Shown here piece after piece: positions 33,099 through 41,906 of a stretch of 64,000 nucleotides of DNA (within the stretch, counting starts at the first letter, position 1; each line of letters opens with the position of its first letter). Below the pieces are notes generated by a model that was not told the origin of the DNA, did no database searches, and saw nothing but the letters and a program-made list of their open reading frames with translations. Made by a program: the position numbers and the translations under genes. Source of the stretch: Ruminococcaceae bacterium UBA1405 (GTDB taxonomy: Bacteria; Bacillota; Clostridia; Oscillospirales; Ruminococcaceae). The stretch is taken from the NCBI GenBank assembly GCA_002305685.1, contig DBQB01000017.1, positions 19,767 through 83,766 of the forward strand. The letters are read 5' to 3'.

Positions 33099-34394
33099 TT
33101 ATTCCAAAAAGCCCTTGTAATGCCGCATCATCATCTGGGATTCCAGCTGACGTGCCGTATCCAGCGCCACGCCCACCACGATGATCACGCTGGTACCGCC
33201 CAGCGAGATGTTCATCTGGGTGATACCGCCCAGGATGATGGGGAAGATGGCGATGGCCGCCAGGAAGAACGCACCCAGCAGCGTAACCTTACCGATTACC
33301 TTGGAGATAAAGTCGGTGGTGGGTTTGCCGGGACGGTAACCGGGAACGGTACCGTTGTTCTTGCGCAGGTTGTTGGACATTTCCAGGGGGTTATACTGAA
33401 TTGCTACATAGAAGTAGTTGAAAGCGATGATAAGCAGGAAATAGAGAACCGCATACAGCCACTGGTTGTAATCGAACAGTCCCAGGATTTTACCCACCAG
33501 CCGCTCGGCATTGGGATCCACAAAGCCCTTGATGGTGCCGGGAATCGCCAAAAGGGAGCTGGCAAAGATGATGGGCATAACGCCGGACATATTCACCTTG
33601 ATGGGAATATGGGTGCTCTGGCCTCCATACATCTTCCGGCCGACCATCCGTTTTGCATACTGCACCGGGATCCGGCGCTCCGCGTTGGTCATCACAATGA
33701 TGAACGCGATCAGTGCAAGGAAGATCAGCAGGGTCAGCGGCACAAAGAACAGGTATTTGGTCTCACCCGCAAATCCCCACTGGAGATAGGTGAACATCTT
33801 TGCCGCCGCGGTAGGTCCTCTGGAGACGATACCCACAAACAGCAGAACCGAGATACCGTTTCCGATGCCGTTTTCGTTGATACACTCGCCCAGCCAAACC
33901 ACCAGGCAGGAACCGGCCGTCAGTGCAAGCACGATAACGATGGCGGCGAAAACGCCCTCAAAACCGCCGCGGTATGCCACTGCGTTCATGTTGCGGAACA
34001 TGAAGTAGTAGGCGATGGACTGAAACAGCGCCAGGCCGATGGTGGTGTATCTGGTAATCTTATTGAGCCGTTTGCGTCCGTCCTCGCCCTCTTTGGCAAG
34101 CCGTTCGAGATAAGGGATCGCGACGCTGAGCAGCTGGATTACGATGCTGGATGTAATGTACGGAGAGATGGAAAGCGCGAAGACCGTCGCCTGACCAAAG
34201 GAACCGCCTGAGAGGATATTGAGATATCCAAACAGGCTGCCGTCCGCATTGATCATGCTCTGGATCGCGGAGGGATCCATATAGGGAAGCGGGATAACTG
34301 AACCGATTCGGAAAATCAGTACAATCATCAGGGTGTAAAGAAGTTTCTTTCTTAAATCAGCGATTTTCCACGCATTTTTAAGGGTTTCGATCAT
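33099..34394 (-). CDS. secY: Preprotein translocase subunit SecY
   Basis: This 431-residue integral membrane protein forms the protein-conducting channel. It has ten membrane helices, starting with LLYTLMIVLIFRIGSVIPLPYMD, the plug region, and the C5 loop (PVQYAKRMVGRKMYGGQSTHIPIKVNMSGVMP is cut here) that binds ribosome and SecA. Length is normal. It follows rplO by 2 bp. Confidence 0.98.
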   Translation of the reverse strand: MIETLKNAWKIADLRKKLLYTLMIVLIFRIGSVIPLPYMDPSAIQSMINADGSLFGYLNILSGGSFGQATVFALSISPYITSSIVIQLLSVAIPYLERLAKEGEDGRKRLNKITRYTTIGLALFQSIAYYFMFRNMNAVAYRGGFEGVFAAIVIVLALTAGSCLVVWLGECINENGIGNGISVLLFVGIVSRGPTAAAKMFTYLQWGFAGETKYLFFVPLTLLIFLALIAFIIVMTNAERRIPVQYAKRMVGRKMYGGQSTHIPIKVNMSGVMPIIFASSLLAIPGTIKGFVDPNAERLVGKILGLFDYNQWLYAVLYFLLIIAFNYFYVAIQYNPLEMSNNLRKNNGTVPGYRPGKPTTDFISKVIGKVTLLGAFFLAAIAIFPIILGGITQMNISLGGTSVIIVVGVALDTARQLESQMMMRHYKGFLE

Positions 34395-34396
34395 CC

Positions 34397-34837
34397 TTAC
34401 TTCACCTCAGCCTTTCCGCCTGCCTCCTCAATTTTCTGTTTTGCAGACGCGGAAAAAGCTGCGGCTTCTACGGTGATTTTCTTGGTCAGCTCGCCGTTGC
34501 CAAGAATCTTTACGCCGTCCAGGGTCTTTTTCAGAAGACCGGCGTTGATCAGAGCCTGAGCATCGACCACAGCACCATCCTCAAACACATTGAGAGCAGA
34601 AACATTTACAGTCGCATACTGGGTTCTAAAGATGTTGTGGAAACCTCTCTTGGGCAGACGTCTCTGGAGAGGCATCTGGCCGCCTTCAAAACCGGGTCTC
34701 ACACCGCCGCCGGAACGGGCATTCTGGCCTTTGTGTCCCTTACCGGCAGTTTTGCCGTTGCCGGAACCGTGGCCTCTGCCTACCCGGAAGCTTTTGGTGT
34801 TGGAACCGGGAACAGGATACAGTTCATTCAGTTTCAT
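34397..34837 (-). CDS. rplO: 50S ribosomal protein L15
   Basis: This 146-residue protein has the Gly-rich N-terminal tail (GRGHGSGNGKTAGKGHKGQ, ARSGGGVRPGFEGGQMPL) and a C-terminal globular part. It lies between rpmD and secY. Confidence 0.98.
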   Translation of the reverse strand: MKLNELYPVPGSNTKSFRVGRGHGSGNGKTAGKGHKGQNARSGGGVRPGFEGGQMPLQRRLPKRGFHNIFRTQYATVNVSALNVFEDGAVVDAQALINAGLLKKTLDGVKILGNGELTKKITVEAAAFSASAKQKIEEAGGKAEVK

Positions 34838-34856
34838 GTGACTCGCACCTCCTTGC

Positions 34857-35033
34857 TTACGCTTCGGTTACCTCGACGAGGTGGGAAATAGTAGCAATCT
34901 TGCCTTTCGTCGCTTCATTCTCGGGCTGAACCGTTACATCTCCGATCTTGTGCAGACCGAGAGCATAGGCGGTGGCAATCTGCTTGTCTTTCCGACCTGC
35001 CAGGCTTTTCACCAATTTGATCTTAACAGCCAT
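34857..35033 (-). CDS. rpmD: 50S ribosomal protein L30
   Basis: This 58-residue protein reads MAVKIKLVKSLAGRKDKQIA through VEVTEA, the short bacterial form. The ATG at 35031-35033 follows AGGAGG (13 bp after the rpsE stop); the longer open frame upstream overlaps rpsE and is not used. Confidence 0.96.
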   Translation of the reverse strand: MAVKIKLVKSLAGRKDKQIATAYALGLHKIGDVTVQPENEATKGKIATISHLVEVTEA

Positions 35034-35046
35034 CAGTTGCGACCTC

Positions 35047-35556
35047 CTATCTGATATCTTTAACGGATTTGCCTCTGATCGCAGCAACCTCTTCCACGTT
35101 TCTCAGGGAAGCAAGGCCAGCGATGGTAGCGCTCACCACGTTGCAGGGGTTGTTGGAACGGATGCACTTGGCGCGGATATCACGGATACCGGCAACCTCC
35201 AGTACAGCACGAACGGGACCACCTGCCAGAACACCAGTACCAACGTTGGCGGGCATCAGCAGAACCTTGCCGGCGCCATAAATACCGGTGACCTCATGGG
35301 GAATGGTGGTTCCCTTCAGGGAAATCTTCTTCAGATTCTTCTTTGCGTCCTCAATGCCTTTTCTGATGGCATCGGGAACCTCGGAAGCTTTGCCAAGTCC
35401 AAAACCAACGATGCCGTTGCCGTTTCCAACAACAACCAGCGCGGCGAACTTGAATATACGACCGCCTTTCACCGTCTTGGATACACGGTTGATGGCGACA
35501 ACTCTCTCACTCAAGCTATCTCTGAGCTCAGGGGAATTCGCGTCGATTCTAGCCAA
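35047..35556 (-). CDS. rpsE: 30S ribosomal protein S5
   Basis: This 169-residue protein helps decoding fidelity. It has the double-stranded RNA-binding part (VVAINRVSKTVKGGRIFKF, VVGNGNGIVGFGLGKA) and the C-terminal S5 fold. It follows rplR by 15 bp. Confidence 0.98.
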   Translation of the reverse strand: MARIDANSPELRDSLSERVVAINRVSKTVKGGRIFKFAALVVVGNGNGIVGFGLGKASEVPDAIRKGIEDAKKNLKKISLKGTTIPHEVTGIYGAGKVLLMPANVGTGVLAGGPVRAVLEVAGIRDIRAKCIRSNNPCNVVSATIAGLASLRNVEEVAAIRGKSVKDIR

Positions 35557-35571
35557 AAGTCTCCCTCCTTC

Positions 35572-35931
35572 TTAGAATTTCAGTCCGCTTTCGCGGGCGC
35601 CTTCAGCCAGTGCCTTGACACGGCCATGATACAGGTAACCGCTTCTGTCGAACACCACGTCGGTGATGCCCTTCTCGGCAGCCACTTTGGCCAGCTTTGC
35701 GCCAACCGCCTTAGCAGCCTCACAGTTACCGCCAAAGCCCTCAAAGCCTTTTTCCATTGTAGATGCACTGGCCAGGGTAACGCCGTTTACATCGTCAATC
35801 AGCTGGGCGTAGATGTGCTTCGCGGAGCGGAATACGTTCAGGCGAGGACGCTCAGGAGTACCGCTGATTTTCGCACGGACTCTGGCATGTCTTTTCAGCC
35901 TTGCTTTATTGCTATCTGGCTTATTCACCAT
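35572..35931 (-). CDS. rplR: 50S ribosomal protein L18
   Basis: This 119-residue 5S rRNA-binding protein has RLKRHARVRAKISGTPERPRL and RSGYLYHGRVKALAEGAREsGLKF at the C-terminus. It lies between rplF and rpsE. Confidence 0.98.
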   Translation of the reverse strand: MVNKPDSNKARLKRHARVRAKISGTPERPRLNVFRSAKHIYAQLIDDVNGVTLASASTMEKGFEGFGGNCEAAKAVGAKLAKVAAEKGITDVVFDRSGYLYHGRVKALAEGARESGLKF

Positions 35932-35950
35932 GGTAAATTCACTCCTTTAC

Positions 35951-36508
35951 TTACTTCTTGCCGCCCTTGCCGCCCTTGGCAGCCTTGCCTTCCTTGCGGA
36001 TGATCACTTCGTCAACGTACTTGATGCCCTTGCCCTTATAGGGTTCCGGCGGACGTTTCTCGCGGATCTCGGAAGCAAACTGGCCTACCTGCTGCTTGTC
36101 AGCACCCAGGACGGTGATCTTGTTCGGCGCGGGGACTTCAATGGTAATACCGGGAACTTCCGGCACAATAACCTGATGGGAAAAGCCCAGGTTCATAACC
36201 AGGTTTTTGCCCTGCTTTGCAGCTCTGTAACCAACACCGTTGATCTCCAGTTCCTTCTTGAAGCCGGTGGAAACACCGGTCACCATGTTGGAGATCAGGG
36301 TACGGGTCAGGCCGTGCAGGGATTTATGAATTTTTTCCTCGCTGGGACGGGTTACTACCACATGGCCATCCTCGATAGCAATCTGCATGTCGTGATGGAA
36401 AGTTTCGGTCAGGGTACCCTTGGGGCCCTTTACGGTGACAGTATGTCCGTCGATTGCAACATCAACACCAGCGGGAATTGCAATCGGTTTTCTGCCAATT
36501 CGAGACAT
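35951..36508 (-). CDS. rplF: 50S ribosomal protein L6
   Basis: This 185-residue protein begins MSRIGRKPIAIPAGV and contains the L6 signature PEPYKGKGIKYVDE. A C-terminal Lys/Gly tail (KGGKGGKK) is slightly longer than usual. Confidence 0.98.
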   Translation of the reverse strand: MSRIGRKPIAIPAGVDVAIDGHTVTVKGPKGTLTETFHHDMQIAIEDGHVVVTRPSEEKIHKSLHGLTRTLISNMVTGVSTGFKKELEINGVGYRAAKQGKNLVMNLGFSHQVIVPEVPGITIEVPAPNKITVLGADKQQVGQFASEIREKRPPEPYKGKGIKYVDEVIIRKEGKAAKGGKGGKK

Positions 36509-36522
36509 CTGTTACGCCCTCC

Positions 36523-36921
36523 TTACCAGACGAATGCCAGGACTTCGCCGCCGACATTCTCTTTGCGTGCCTGTTTATCAGTCATAACACCTTTAGAGGT
36601 GGAAAGGATCGCAATGCCCAGTCCCTTCATCACCCGGGGCATCTCTTCGCAGCTGGAATAGATGCGAAGGCCGGGTTTCGAAACTCTGCGCAGGCCGGTA
36701 ATGACCTGGGACTTGTTGGGGCCGTATTTCAGGGTGATGCGAATCACACCCTGCTTGGAGTCTTCCAGTACCTGGAAGCTCTTGATATATCCCTCGTCCA
36801 AAAGAATCTGTGCAATCGCTTTTTTCATGTTGGAAGCCGGGATATCAACCGTGTCATGTTTCGCTGCGTTGGCATTTCTGATGCGGGTCAACATGTCAGC
36901 GATGGTATCGGTGATATGCAT
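36523..36921 (-). CDS. rpsH: 30S ribosomal protein S8
   Basis: This 132-residue protein reads ITDTIADMLTRIRNANAAKHDTV at the start and ISTSKGVMTDKQARKENVGGEVLAFVW at the end. In E. coli S8 represses the spc operon by binding mRNA near rplE; no matching site was identified here. Confidence 0.98.
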   Translation of the reverse strand: MHITDTIADMLTRIRNANAAKHDTVDIPASNMKKAIAQILLDEGYIKSFQVLEDSKQGVIRITLKYGPNKSQVITGLRRVSKPGLRIYSSCEEMPRVMKGLGIAILSTSKGVMTDKQARKENVGGEVLAFVW

Positions 36922-36943
36922 GAGTCATCCTCCTTTGTACTCT

Positions 36944-37129
36944 TTACCAGCTTGCCTTTTTCACGCCAGGGATTTGGCCTTTATAAGCCAGCTCTCTAAA
37001 GCAAATACGGCAGATACCGAATTTGCGAAGATAGGCGTGTGGCCTGCCGCAGATTTTACACCTATTATAGCTTCTGGTCGAGAATTTAGGTGTTCTTTGC
37101 TGCTTGATGATCATAGACGTTTTAGCCAC
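36944..37129 (-). CDS. rpsN: 30S ribosomal protein S14 type Z
   Basis: This 61-residue zinc-ribbon form of S14 has CKICGRPHAYLRKFGICRICFREL (four Cys). The start is GTG at 37127-37129, 7 nt after GGAGG, giving (M)AKTSMIIKQQ; the upstream extension is unsupported. The GTG start is unusual for this gene. Confidence 0.96.
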   Translation of the reverse strand: MAKTSMIIKQQRTPKFSTRSYNRCKICGRPHAYLRKFGICRICFRELAYKGQIPGVKKASW

Positions 37130-37142
37130 AAAAAAACCTCCC

Positions 37143-37682
37143 TTACTTCGCAAACGGAGCGCCGAGGAGCGTCAACAGCTCACGGGCTTCCTCGTCGGTA
37201 TTCGCGGTAGTGACAAAGGTAATGTCCATACCTCTAACCTTATCGATTTTATCATACTCGATCTCAGGGAAGATCAGCTGCTCTTTGAGTCCGCAGTTGT
37301 AGTTACCGCGGCCGTCAAAAGAGTTGGCGTTGATTCCTCTGAAGTCTCTAACTCTGGGAAGTGCGACGTTGAAGAAACGGTCCACAAACTCGTACATAAC
37401 GTCGGATCTCAGGGTTACCTTTACACCGATGGGCATACCTTCTCTGATCTTGAAGTTAGCCACGGATTTCTTTGCTTTGCAGACCACCGGACGCTGGCCG
37501 GTAATCTTGGAAAGATCGCCGACGATCGCGTCGATTACCTTGGAGTTCTCCTTGGCTTCGCCGCAACCTACGTTGATGACAACCTTCTCAAGTTTGGGGA
37601 TCTGCATGACACTCTTATAGCCAAACTTTTTCATCAGGGCAGGGGCTACATCATTTTTGTAGGCCTCTTTCAGTCTTGCCAT
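37143..37682 (-). CDS. rplE: 50S ribosomal protein L5
   Basis: This 179-residue 5S rRNA-binding protein has MQIPKLEKVVINVGCGEAKENSK, TGQRPVVCKAKKSVANFKIREGMPIG and DITFVTTANTDEEARELLTLLGAPF. It lies between rplX and rpsN. Confidence 0.98.
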   Translation of the reverse strand: MARLKEAYKNDVAPALMKKFGYKSVMQIPKLEKVVINVGCGEAKENSKVIDAIVGDLSKITGQRPVVCKAKKSVANFKIREGMPIGVKVTLRSDVMYEFVDRFFNVALPRVRDFRGINANSFDGRGNYNCGLKEQLIFPEIEYDKIDKVRGMDITFVTTANTDEEARELLTLLGAPFAK

Positions 37683-37697
37683 GTCTTCTCCTCCTCC

Positions 37698-38021
37698 TTA
37701 AAAAGTCTCGCCGCACTCGGCGTTTTTGCAAACTCTAACCTTGGTCCCGTCGGCCAGGATCTTATGGGCCGTACGGGTGGGTTTGCCGCACTTGGGGCAA
37801 ACGACCATTACCTTGCTGGCATAGAGGGCGCCTTCAGCCTTGACGATACCGCCGGGCTCACCCATTCTGCGGGGCTTCACATGCTTGGTAACCATGTTGC
37901 AGCCCTCGACAATGACCTTTTTCTCGGTCGGCGATACCTCAAGAACCTTGCCCTTTTTGCCCTTGTCCTTGCCGGACAGAATAACGACTGTATCGTCTTT
38001 TCTCACGTGAAGTGTATTCAC
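37698..38021 (-). CDS. rplX: 50S ribosomal protein L24
   Basis: This 107-residue assembly-initiator protein has a KOW motif (VVILSGKDKGKKGKVLEV). The C-terminal zinc ribbon is CPKCG at one end and CKNAEC at the other, a C-x4-C where C-x2-C is common. It lies 14 bp after rplN. Confidence 0.97.
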   Translation of the reverse strand: MNTLHVRKDDTVVILSGKDKGKKGKVLEVSPTEKKVIVEGCNMVTKHVKPRRMGEPGGIVKAEGALYASKVMVVCPKCGKPTRTAHKILADGTKVRVCKNAECGETF

Positions 38022-38035
38022 TCAGAGCACCTCCA

Positions 38036-38404
38036 TTACAGCACCTCAGGGGCGAGGCTTAAAATTCTGAGGTAATCTTTGTCACGGAGCTCTCTGGCTA
38101 CCGGCCCAAAGATACGAGTACCTCTCGGGTTTTTGTCTTCTCTGATGATAACTGCCGCGTTCTCATCGAAGCGGATATAGGAACCGTCCTCGCGGCGAAG
38201 ACCGCTGACGGAACGAACGATAACGGCTTTTACAACGTCACCTTTTTTAACAACGCCGCCGGGTGCTGCTTTTTTAACCGAAGCAACCACCACGTCGCCG
38301 ATGTTGGCATATCTTCTGCGGGTACCGCCCAGCACACGGATGCACATGAGTTCCTTGGCACCGGTGTTGTCAGCAACCTTGAGATAGGTCTGCATCTGAA
38401 TCAC
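38036..38404 (-). CDS. rplN: 50S ribosomal protein L14
   Basis: This 122-residue protein starts MIQMQTYLKVADNTGAKELMCIRVLGG and ends ILSLAPEVL, as in typical bacterial L14. It lies 30 bp after rpsQ. Confidence 0.98.
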   Translation of the reverse strand: MIQMQTYLKVADNTGAKELMCIRVLGGTRRRYANIGDVVVASVKKAAPGGVVKKGDVVKAVIVRSVSGLRREDGSYIRFDENAAVIIREDKNPRGTRIFGPVARELRDKDYLRILSLAPEVL

Positions 38405-38434
38405 AGAGCGTTCCTCCTTTCGGCATGAGCTTTA

Positions 38435-38692
38435 TTACTTAGCCTTTTCTACGATCTCCACAACTCTCCATCTCTTATCCTTGGACAGAGGGCGGGTTTC
38501 CATAATCAAAACTTTATCGCCAATACCGCAAGCATTCTGCTCGTCGTGGGCTTTGAACTTCACGGTACGTTTCACGATTTTCTTGTACAGAGGATGTCTC
38601 ACGTTGTCCTGGATAGCAACGACAACGGTTTTATCCATCTTGTCACTGACGACCTTACCGACTCTGGTCTTTCTGAGGTTTCTCTCGCTCAC
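38435..38692 (-). CDS. rpsQ: 30S ribosomal protein S17
   Basis: This 85-residue 16S-binding protein has RKTRVGKVVSDKMDKTVVV and HPLYKKIVKRTVKFKAHDE. The start is GTG at 38690-38692, 10 nt after AAGGAGG, giving (M)SERNLRK; the TTG seven codons upstream lies within the ribosome-binding site. Confidence 0.95.
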   Translation of the reverse strand: MSERNLRKTRVGKVVSDKMDKTVVVAIQDNVRHPLYKKIVKRTVKFKAHDEQNACGIGDKVLIMETRPLSKDKRWRVVEIVEKAK

Positions 38693-38715
38693 AGCTTCCG
38701 ATCCTCCTTCCAAAT

Positions 38716-38910
38716 TTACTGCACGCTCTCTCTGGCCTTGATCACGGTTTTGATCCGGGCAATGTCCTTTTTCACCGCTTTGATCCGCATGGGATTTTCC
38801 AGCTGGTTGATGGCGTGCTGGAACCGGAGGTTAAACAGCTCGGACTTGAGGTCAGACAGCTTCTCAGCGAGCTCAGTAGAAGAGAGTTCTCTAATTTCAG
38901 CTGCTTTCAT
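38716..38910 (-). CDS. rpmC: 50S ribosomal protein L29
   Basis: This 64-residue two-helix protein has MKAAEIRELSSTELAEKLSDLK and ENPMRIKAVKKDIARIKTVI. Its ATG overlaps the rplP stop by one base, so translational coupling is likely. Confidence 0.97.
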   Translation of the reverse strand: MKAAEIRELSSTELAEKLSDLKSELFNLRFQHAINQLENPMRIKAVKKDIARIKTVIKARESVQ

Positions 38911-39335
38911 TACTCTTCAACCTCCTTGTTTTCTTTTGCAACAAATTTGCACTTGATGGGGAGCTTGTAGCTGGCAAGACGCATAGCCTCTCTGGCCAGT
39001 TCCTCGCTAACGCCGCCGATCTCGAACAGCACTCTGCCGGGCTTTACAACAGCAACCCAGTACTCGGGAGAACCTTTACCGGAACCCATGCGGGTCTCAG
39101 CGGGTTTCTCGGTGATGGGCTTGTCGGGGAAAATCTTAATCCAAACCTGACCGCCACGACGGATGTAACGGGTCATGGCAATACGGGCAGCCTCGATCTG
39201 ATTGGAAGTGATCCAGGCGGGCTCCAGGGCCTGCAGACCGTACTCACCGTTGGAAACAAAGTTGCCTCTGGTGGCTACGCCTTTCATACGGCCTCTGTGA
39301 ACTCTTCTATATTTTACTCTCTTAGGCAGAAGCAT
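38910..39335 (-). CDS. rplP: 50S ribosomal protein L16
   Basis: This 141-residue protein starts MLLPKRVKYRRVHRGRMKGVA and has the basic ARIAMTRYIRRGGQVWIKIFPDKP region of L16 near the tRNA A site. It overlaps rpsC by one base. Confidence 0.98.
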   Translation of the reverse strand: MLLPKRVKYRRVHRGRMKGVATRGNFVSNGEYGLQALEPAWITSNQIEAARIAMTRYIRRGGQVWIKIFPDKPITEKPAETRMGSGKGSPEYWVAVVKPGRVLFEIGGVSEELAREAMRLASYKLPIKCKFVAKENKEVEE

Positions 39336-40024
39336 TACTTATTGCCTCCTTCCCTCACTTTGCGGGGCTTCTTGACTTCGCCAAGGACTTCGCCGGCATA
39401 GATCCAAACTTTGCAGCCGATCTTACCGTAGGTGGTGTTGGCCTCAGCAAAACCGTAATCGATATCGGCTCTCAGGGTCTGCAGCGGGATGGTGCCCTCG
39501 TGATAATGCTCGGTACGGGCAATCTCGGCGCCGCCCAGACGGCCGGAAACGTTGGTTTTGATGCCCTTTACGCCCAGCTTCATGGCGCGTCCCATGGACT
39601 GCTTCATGGCGCGGCGGAAAGAAACGCGGTGCTCCAGCTGAGCGGCAATGCTCTCGGCAACCAGCTGAGCGTTTCTGTCGGGCTGACGGACCTCAACGAT
39701 GTTGATGTAAACATTCAGCTTCTCGGTCCGTTTGGCATTGATCATCTTCTCGCACTGTTTGCGGAGCTTCTCAATGTCGGCGCCGCCTTTACCGATAACC
39801 ATACCGGGGCGAGCGCAGTGGATATGAATACGTACCTTGGTGGCGTCACGCTCGATCTCGATGCGGGGCACGCCAGCAGCGTACAGGGTCTTTTTGATGA
39901 ACTTACGCAGGTTGTAGTCCTCAACTAAGGTATCGCCGAAAGCGTTGTCCTTAGCAAACCAGCGGGAGTCCCAATCTTTAATAACGCCGACACGGAGACC
40001 GTGCGGATTAACTTTCTGGCCCAT
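39335..40024 (-). CDS. rpsC: 30S ribosomal protein S3
   Basis: This 229-residue protein has a KH domain (CARPGMVIGKGGADIEKLRKQ) and the S3 C-terminal domain (GVKGIKTNVSGRLGGAEIARTE). It contributes to the mRNA entry channel. It follows rplV by 20 bp. Confidence 0.98.
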   Translation of the reverse strand: MGQKVNPHGLRVGVIKDWDSRWFAKDNAFGDTLVEDYNLRKFIKKTLYAAGVPRIEIERDATKVRIHIHCARPGMVIGKGGADIEKLRKQCEKMINAKRTEKLNVYINIVEVRQPDRNAQLVAESIAAQLEHRVSFRRAMKQSMGRAMKLGVKGIKTNVSGRLGGAEIARTEHYHEGTIPLQTLRADIDYGFAEANTTYGKIGCKVWIYAGEVLGEVKKPRKVREGGNK

Positions 40025-40044
40025 AGTTTACCTCCTCTTTCAGC

Positions 40045-40380
40045 TTATTCCTTTTCCTTCAGGACGATGGTCACGTGGCAGGTTCTCTTGAGAACTCTGA
40101 ACGCTCTGCCCTGGGCTCTGGGACGGATTCTCTTCAGGATCGGGCCGGGGCACACGAAGCACTCGGCAACATAGAGGTTATTCTTATCCATGTTGTGGTT
40201 GTTTTCCGCGTTGGCGATGGCCGATTTCAGAAGTTTTTCAAGCGGTTCACATGCGGCCTTGGGGGTATGCTTCAGAATAGCCACAGCCAGGTTGGTGGGC
40301 TTGTTTCTGATCTGATCCAGAACGATCTGTACCTTCCGAGGTGCGATGCGAGCGTATTTCAGGGTAGCTCTTGCTTCCAT
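40045..40380 (-). CDS. rplV: 50S ribosomal protein L22
   Basis: This 111-residue exit-tunnel protein reads MEARATLKYARIAPRKVQIVLD and has the extended loop near RIRPRAQGRAFRVLKRT. Mutations in this loop are known to give macrolide resistance in other bacteria; none is inferred here. Confidence 0.98.
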   Translation of the reverse strand: MEARATLKYARIAPRKVQIVLDQIRNKPTNLAVAILKHTPKAACEPLEKLLKSAIANAENNHNMDKNNLYVAECFVCPGPILKRIRPRAQGRAFRVLKRTCHVTIVLKEKE

Positions 40381-40404
40381 TGTATACTCCTCCTTTCGGC
40401 CTCG

Positions 40405-40674
40405 TTAAGATTTCTTGGCGCCGGCATGGCCACGGTAGGTTCTGGTGGGAGCAAACTCACCCAGCTTGTGACCTACCATATCCTCGGTCACATAGACCGG
40501 AACATGCTTGCGGCCGTCATGCACAGCGAATGTATGACCAACAAATTCGGGGAAAATGGTGGAGGAACGGCTCCAGGTTTTCAGAACGCGTTTCTCACCA
40601 GCTTCATTCATTTCGCGAACTCTCTTCAGCAGTACAGGCTGCGCGAAGGGTCCTTTTTTAACACTTCTTCCCAT
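40405..40674 (-). CDS. rpsS: 30S ribosomal protein S19
   Basis: This 89-residue protein starts MGRSVKKGPFAQPVLLKRV and has WSRSSTIFPEFVGHTFAVHDGRKHVPV. It follows rplB by 28 bp. Confidence 0.98.
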   Translation of the reverse strand: MGRSVKKGPFAQPVLLKRVREMNEAGEKRVLKTWSRSSTIFPEFVGHTFAVHDGRKHVPVYVTEDMVGHKLGEFAPTRTYRGHAGAKKS

Positions 40675-40702
40675 GTGTTCAACTGCCTCCTTTCAGCCTG
40701 CC

Positions 40703-41536
40703 TTACTTATCGTTGCGGCGCTTGACAATGAACTTGTCAGAGCTGTGATGTTTCTTTCTGGTCTTATAGCCCAGAGCAGGTTTGCCCCAGGGAGTAACAG
40801 GTCCGGGACGGCCGATGGGGGATTTACCCTCACCACCACCGTGGGGATGGTCGTTGGGGTTCATAACAGAACCGCGGACGGTAGGACGGATACCCAGATG
40901 ACGGGTACGTCCGGCTTTGCCCAGAGAAACGTTCTCGTGGTCGATGTTGCCGACCTGACCGATGGTAGCCATACAGTCCATGGAAACATTTCTCAGCTCG
41001 CCGGAAGGCAGACGGATCAGGGCGTAACCATTTTCCTTTGCCATCAGCTGAGCCATGATACCGGCAGCGCGGGCAAGCTGAGCGCCCTTGCCGGGATACA
41101 ACTCGATGTTGTGGATAAAGGTACCAACAGGGATGTTGGCCAGGGGCAGCGCGTTGCCGGGTTTGATGTCGGCGCCGGCGCCGGAGATAATCACATCGCC
41201 AACCTTCAGGCCGAAGGGAGCAATGATGTATCTCTTCTCGCCGTCCTCATACTGCACCAGGGCAATATGGGCGGAACGGTTGGGATCGTACTCCAGGGTG
41301 AGAACGGTGGCGGAGCAATCCGCTTTGTTTCTCTTGAAGTCGATGATGCGGTATTTGTTTCTATTGCCGCCGCCATGATGGCGGACGGTGATTCTGCCCG
41401 TATTGTTGCGGCCGGAGGTCTTCTTCAGGCTTTCCAGAAGGCTCTTCTCAGGCGCAACTTTCGACAGCTCAGAGTAATCAGTGACAGTCATCTGACGTCT
41501 GGCAGCCGTAGTGGGCTTATAGCTTTTGATAGCCAT
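40703..41536 (-). CDS. rplB: 50S ribosomal protein L2
   Basis: This 277-residue protein is near the peptidyl-transferase centre. It starts MAIKSYKPTTAARRQMTVTDY and contains GRPGPVTPWGKPALGYKTR. The ATG at 41536 follows GAGGAGAG; the 18 codons upstream are not part of L2. Confidence 0.97.
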   Translation of the reverse strand: MAIKSYKPTTAARRQMTVTDYSELSKVAPEKSLLESLKKTSGRNNTGRITVRHHGGGNRNKYRIIDFKRNKADCSATVLTLEYDPNRSAHIALVQYEDGEKRYIIAPFGLKVGDVIISGAGADIKPGNALPLANIPVGTFIHNIELYPGKGAQLARAAGIMAQLMAKENGYALIRLPSGELRNVSMDCMATIGQVGNIDHENVSLGKAGRTRHLGIRPTVRGSVMNPNDHPHGGGEGKSPIGRPGPVTPWGKPALGYKTRKKHHSSDKFIVKRRNDK

Positions 41537-41612
41537 TCCTAATTCACTCTCCTCATAATGATTCGCGGGATTATGAGAGTTCCCATACAACTCTCTGACA
41601 GGCGCTCACGGA

Positions 41613-41906
41613 TTACATCATGCTCTCGAAGAACTCGATGCTCTTGGAGTCTTCCTTCAGAGTTACAACGGCCTTTTTGCGGTCGGACTTGTATCCGCCG
41701 TGCTGGCCCATTCTCTTAAACTTGCCGGGGACGATAGAGGTGTTAACCTTTGCTACCTTCACGCCGAACAGCTTTTCAACCGCCTGGGCGATCTCGATCT
41801 TGTTGGCGTCCTTGGCGACATAAAAGGTGTACTTTTTGTCAGCCAGGCCAGCCATGGAAGCCTCGGTAATAACCGGGGTGAGGATGATATCCTGGGGAGC
41901 TTTCAT
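41613..41906 (-). CDS. rplW: 50S ribosomal protein L23
   Basis: This 97-residue protein has APQDIILTPVITEAS and KVNTSIVPGKFKRMGQHGG, typical of L23, which docks trigger factor and SRP. Its ATG overlaps the rplD stop by one base. Confidence 0.97.
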   Translation of the reverse strand: MKAPQDIILTPVITEASMAGLADKKYTFYVAKDANKIEIAQAVEKLFGVKVAKVNTSIVPGKFKRMGQHGGYKSDRKKAVVTLKEDSKSIEFFESMM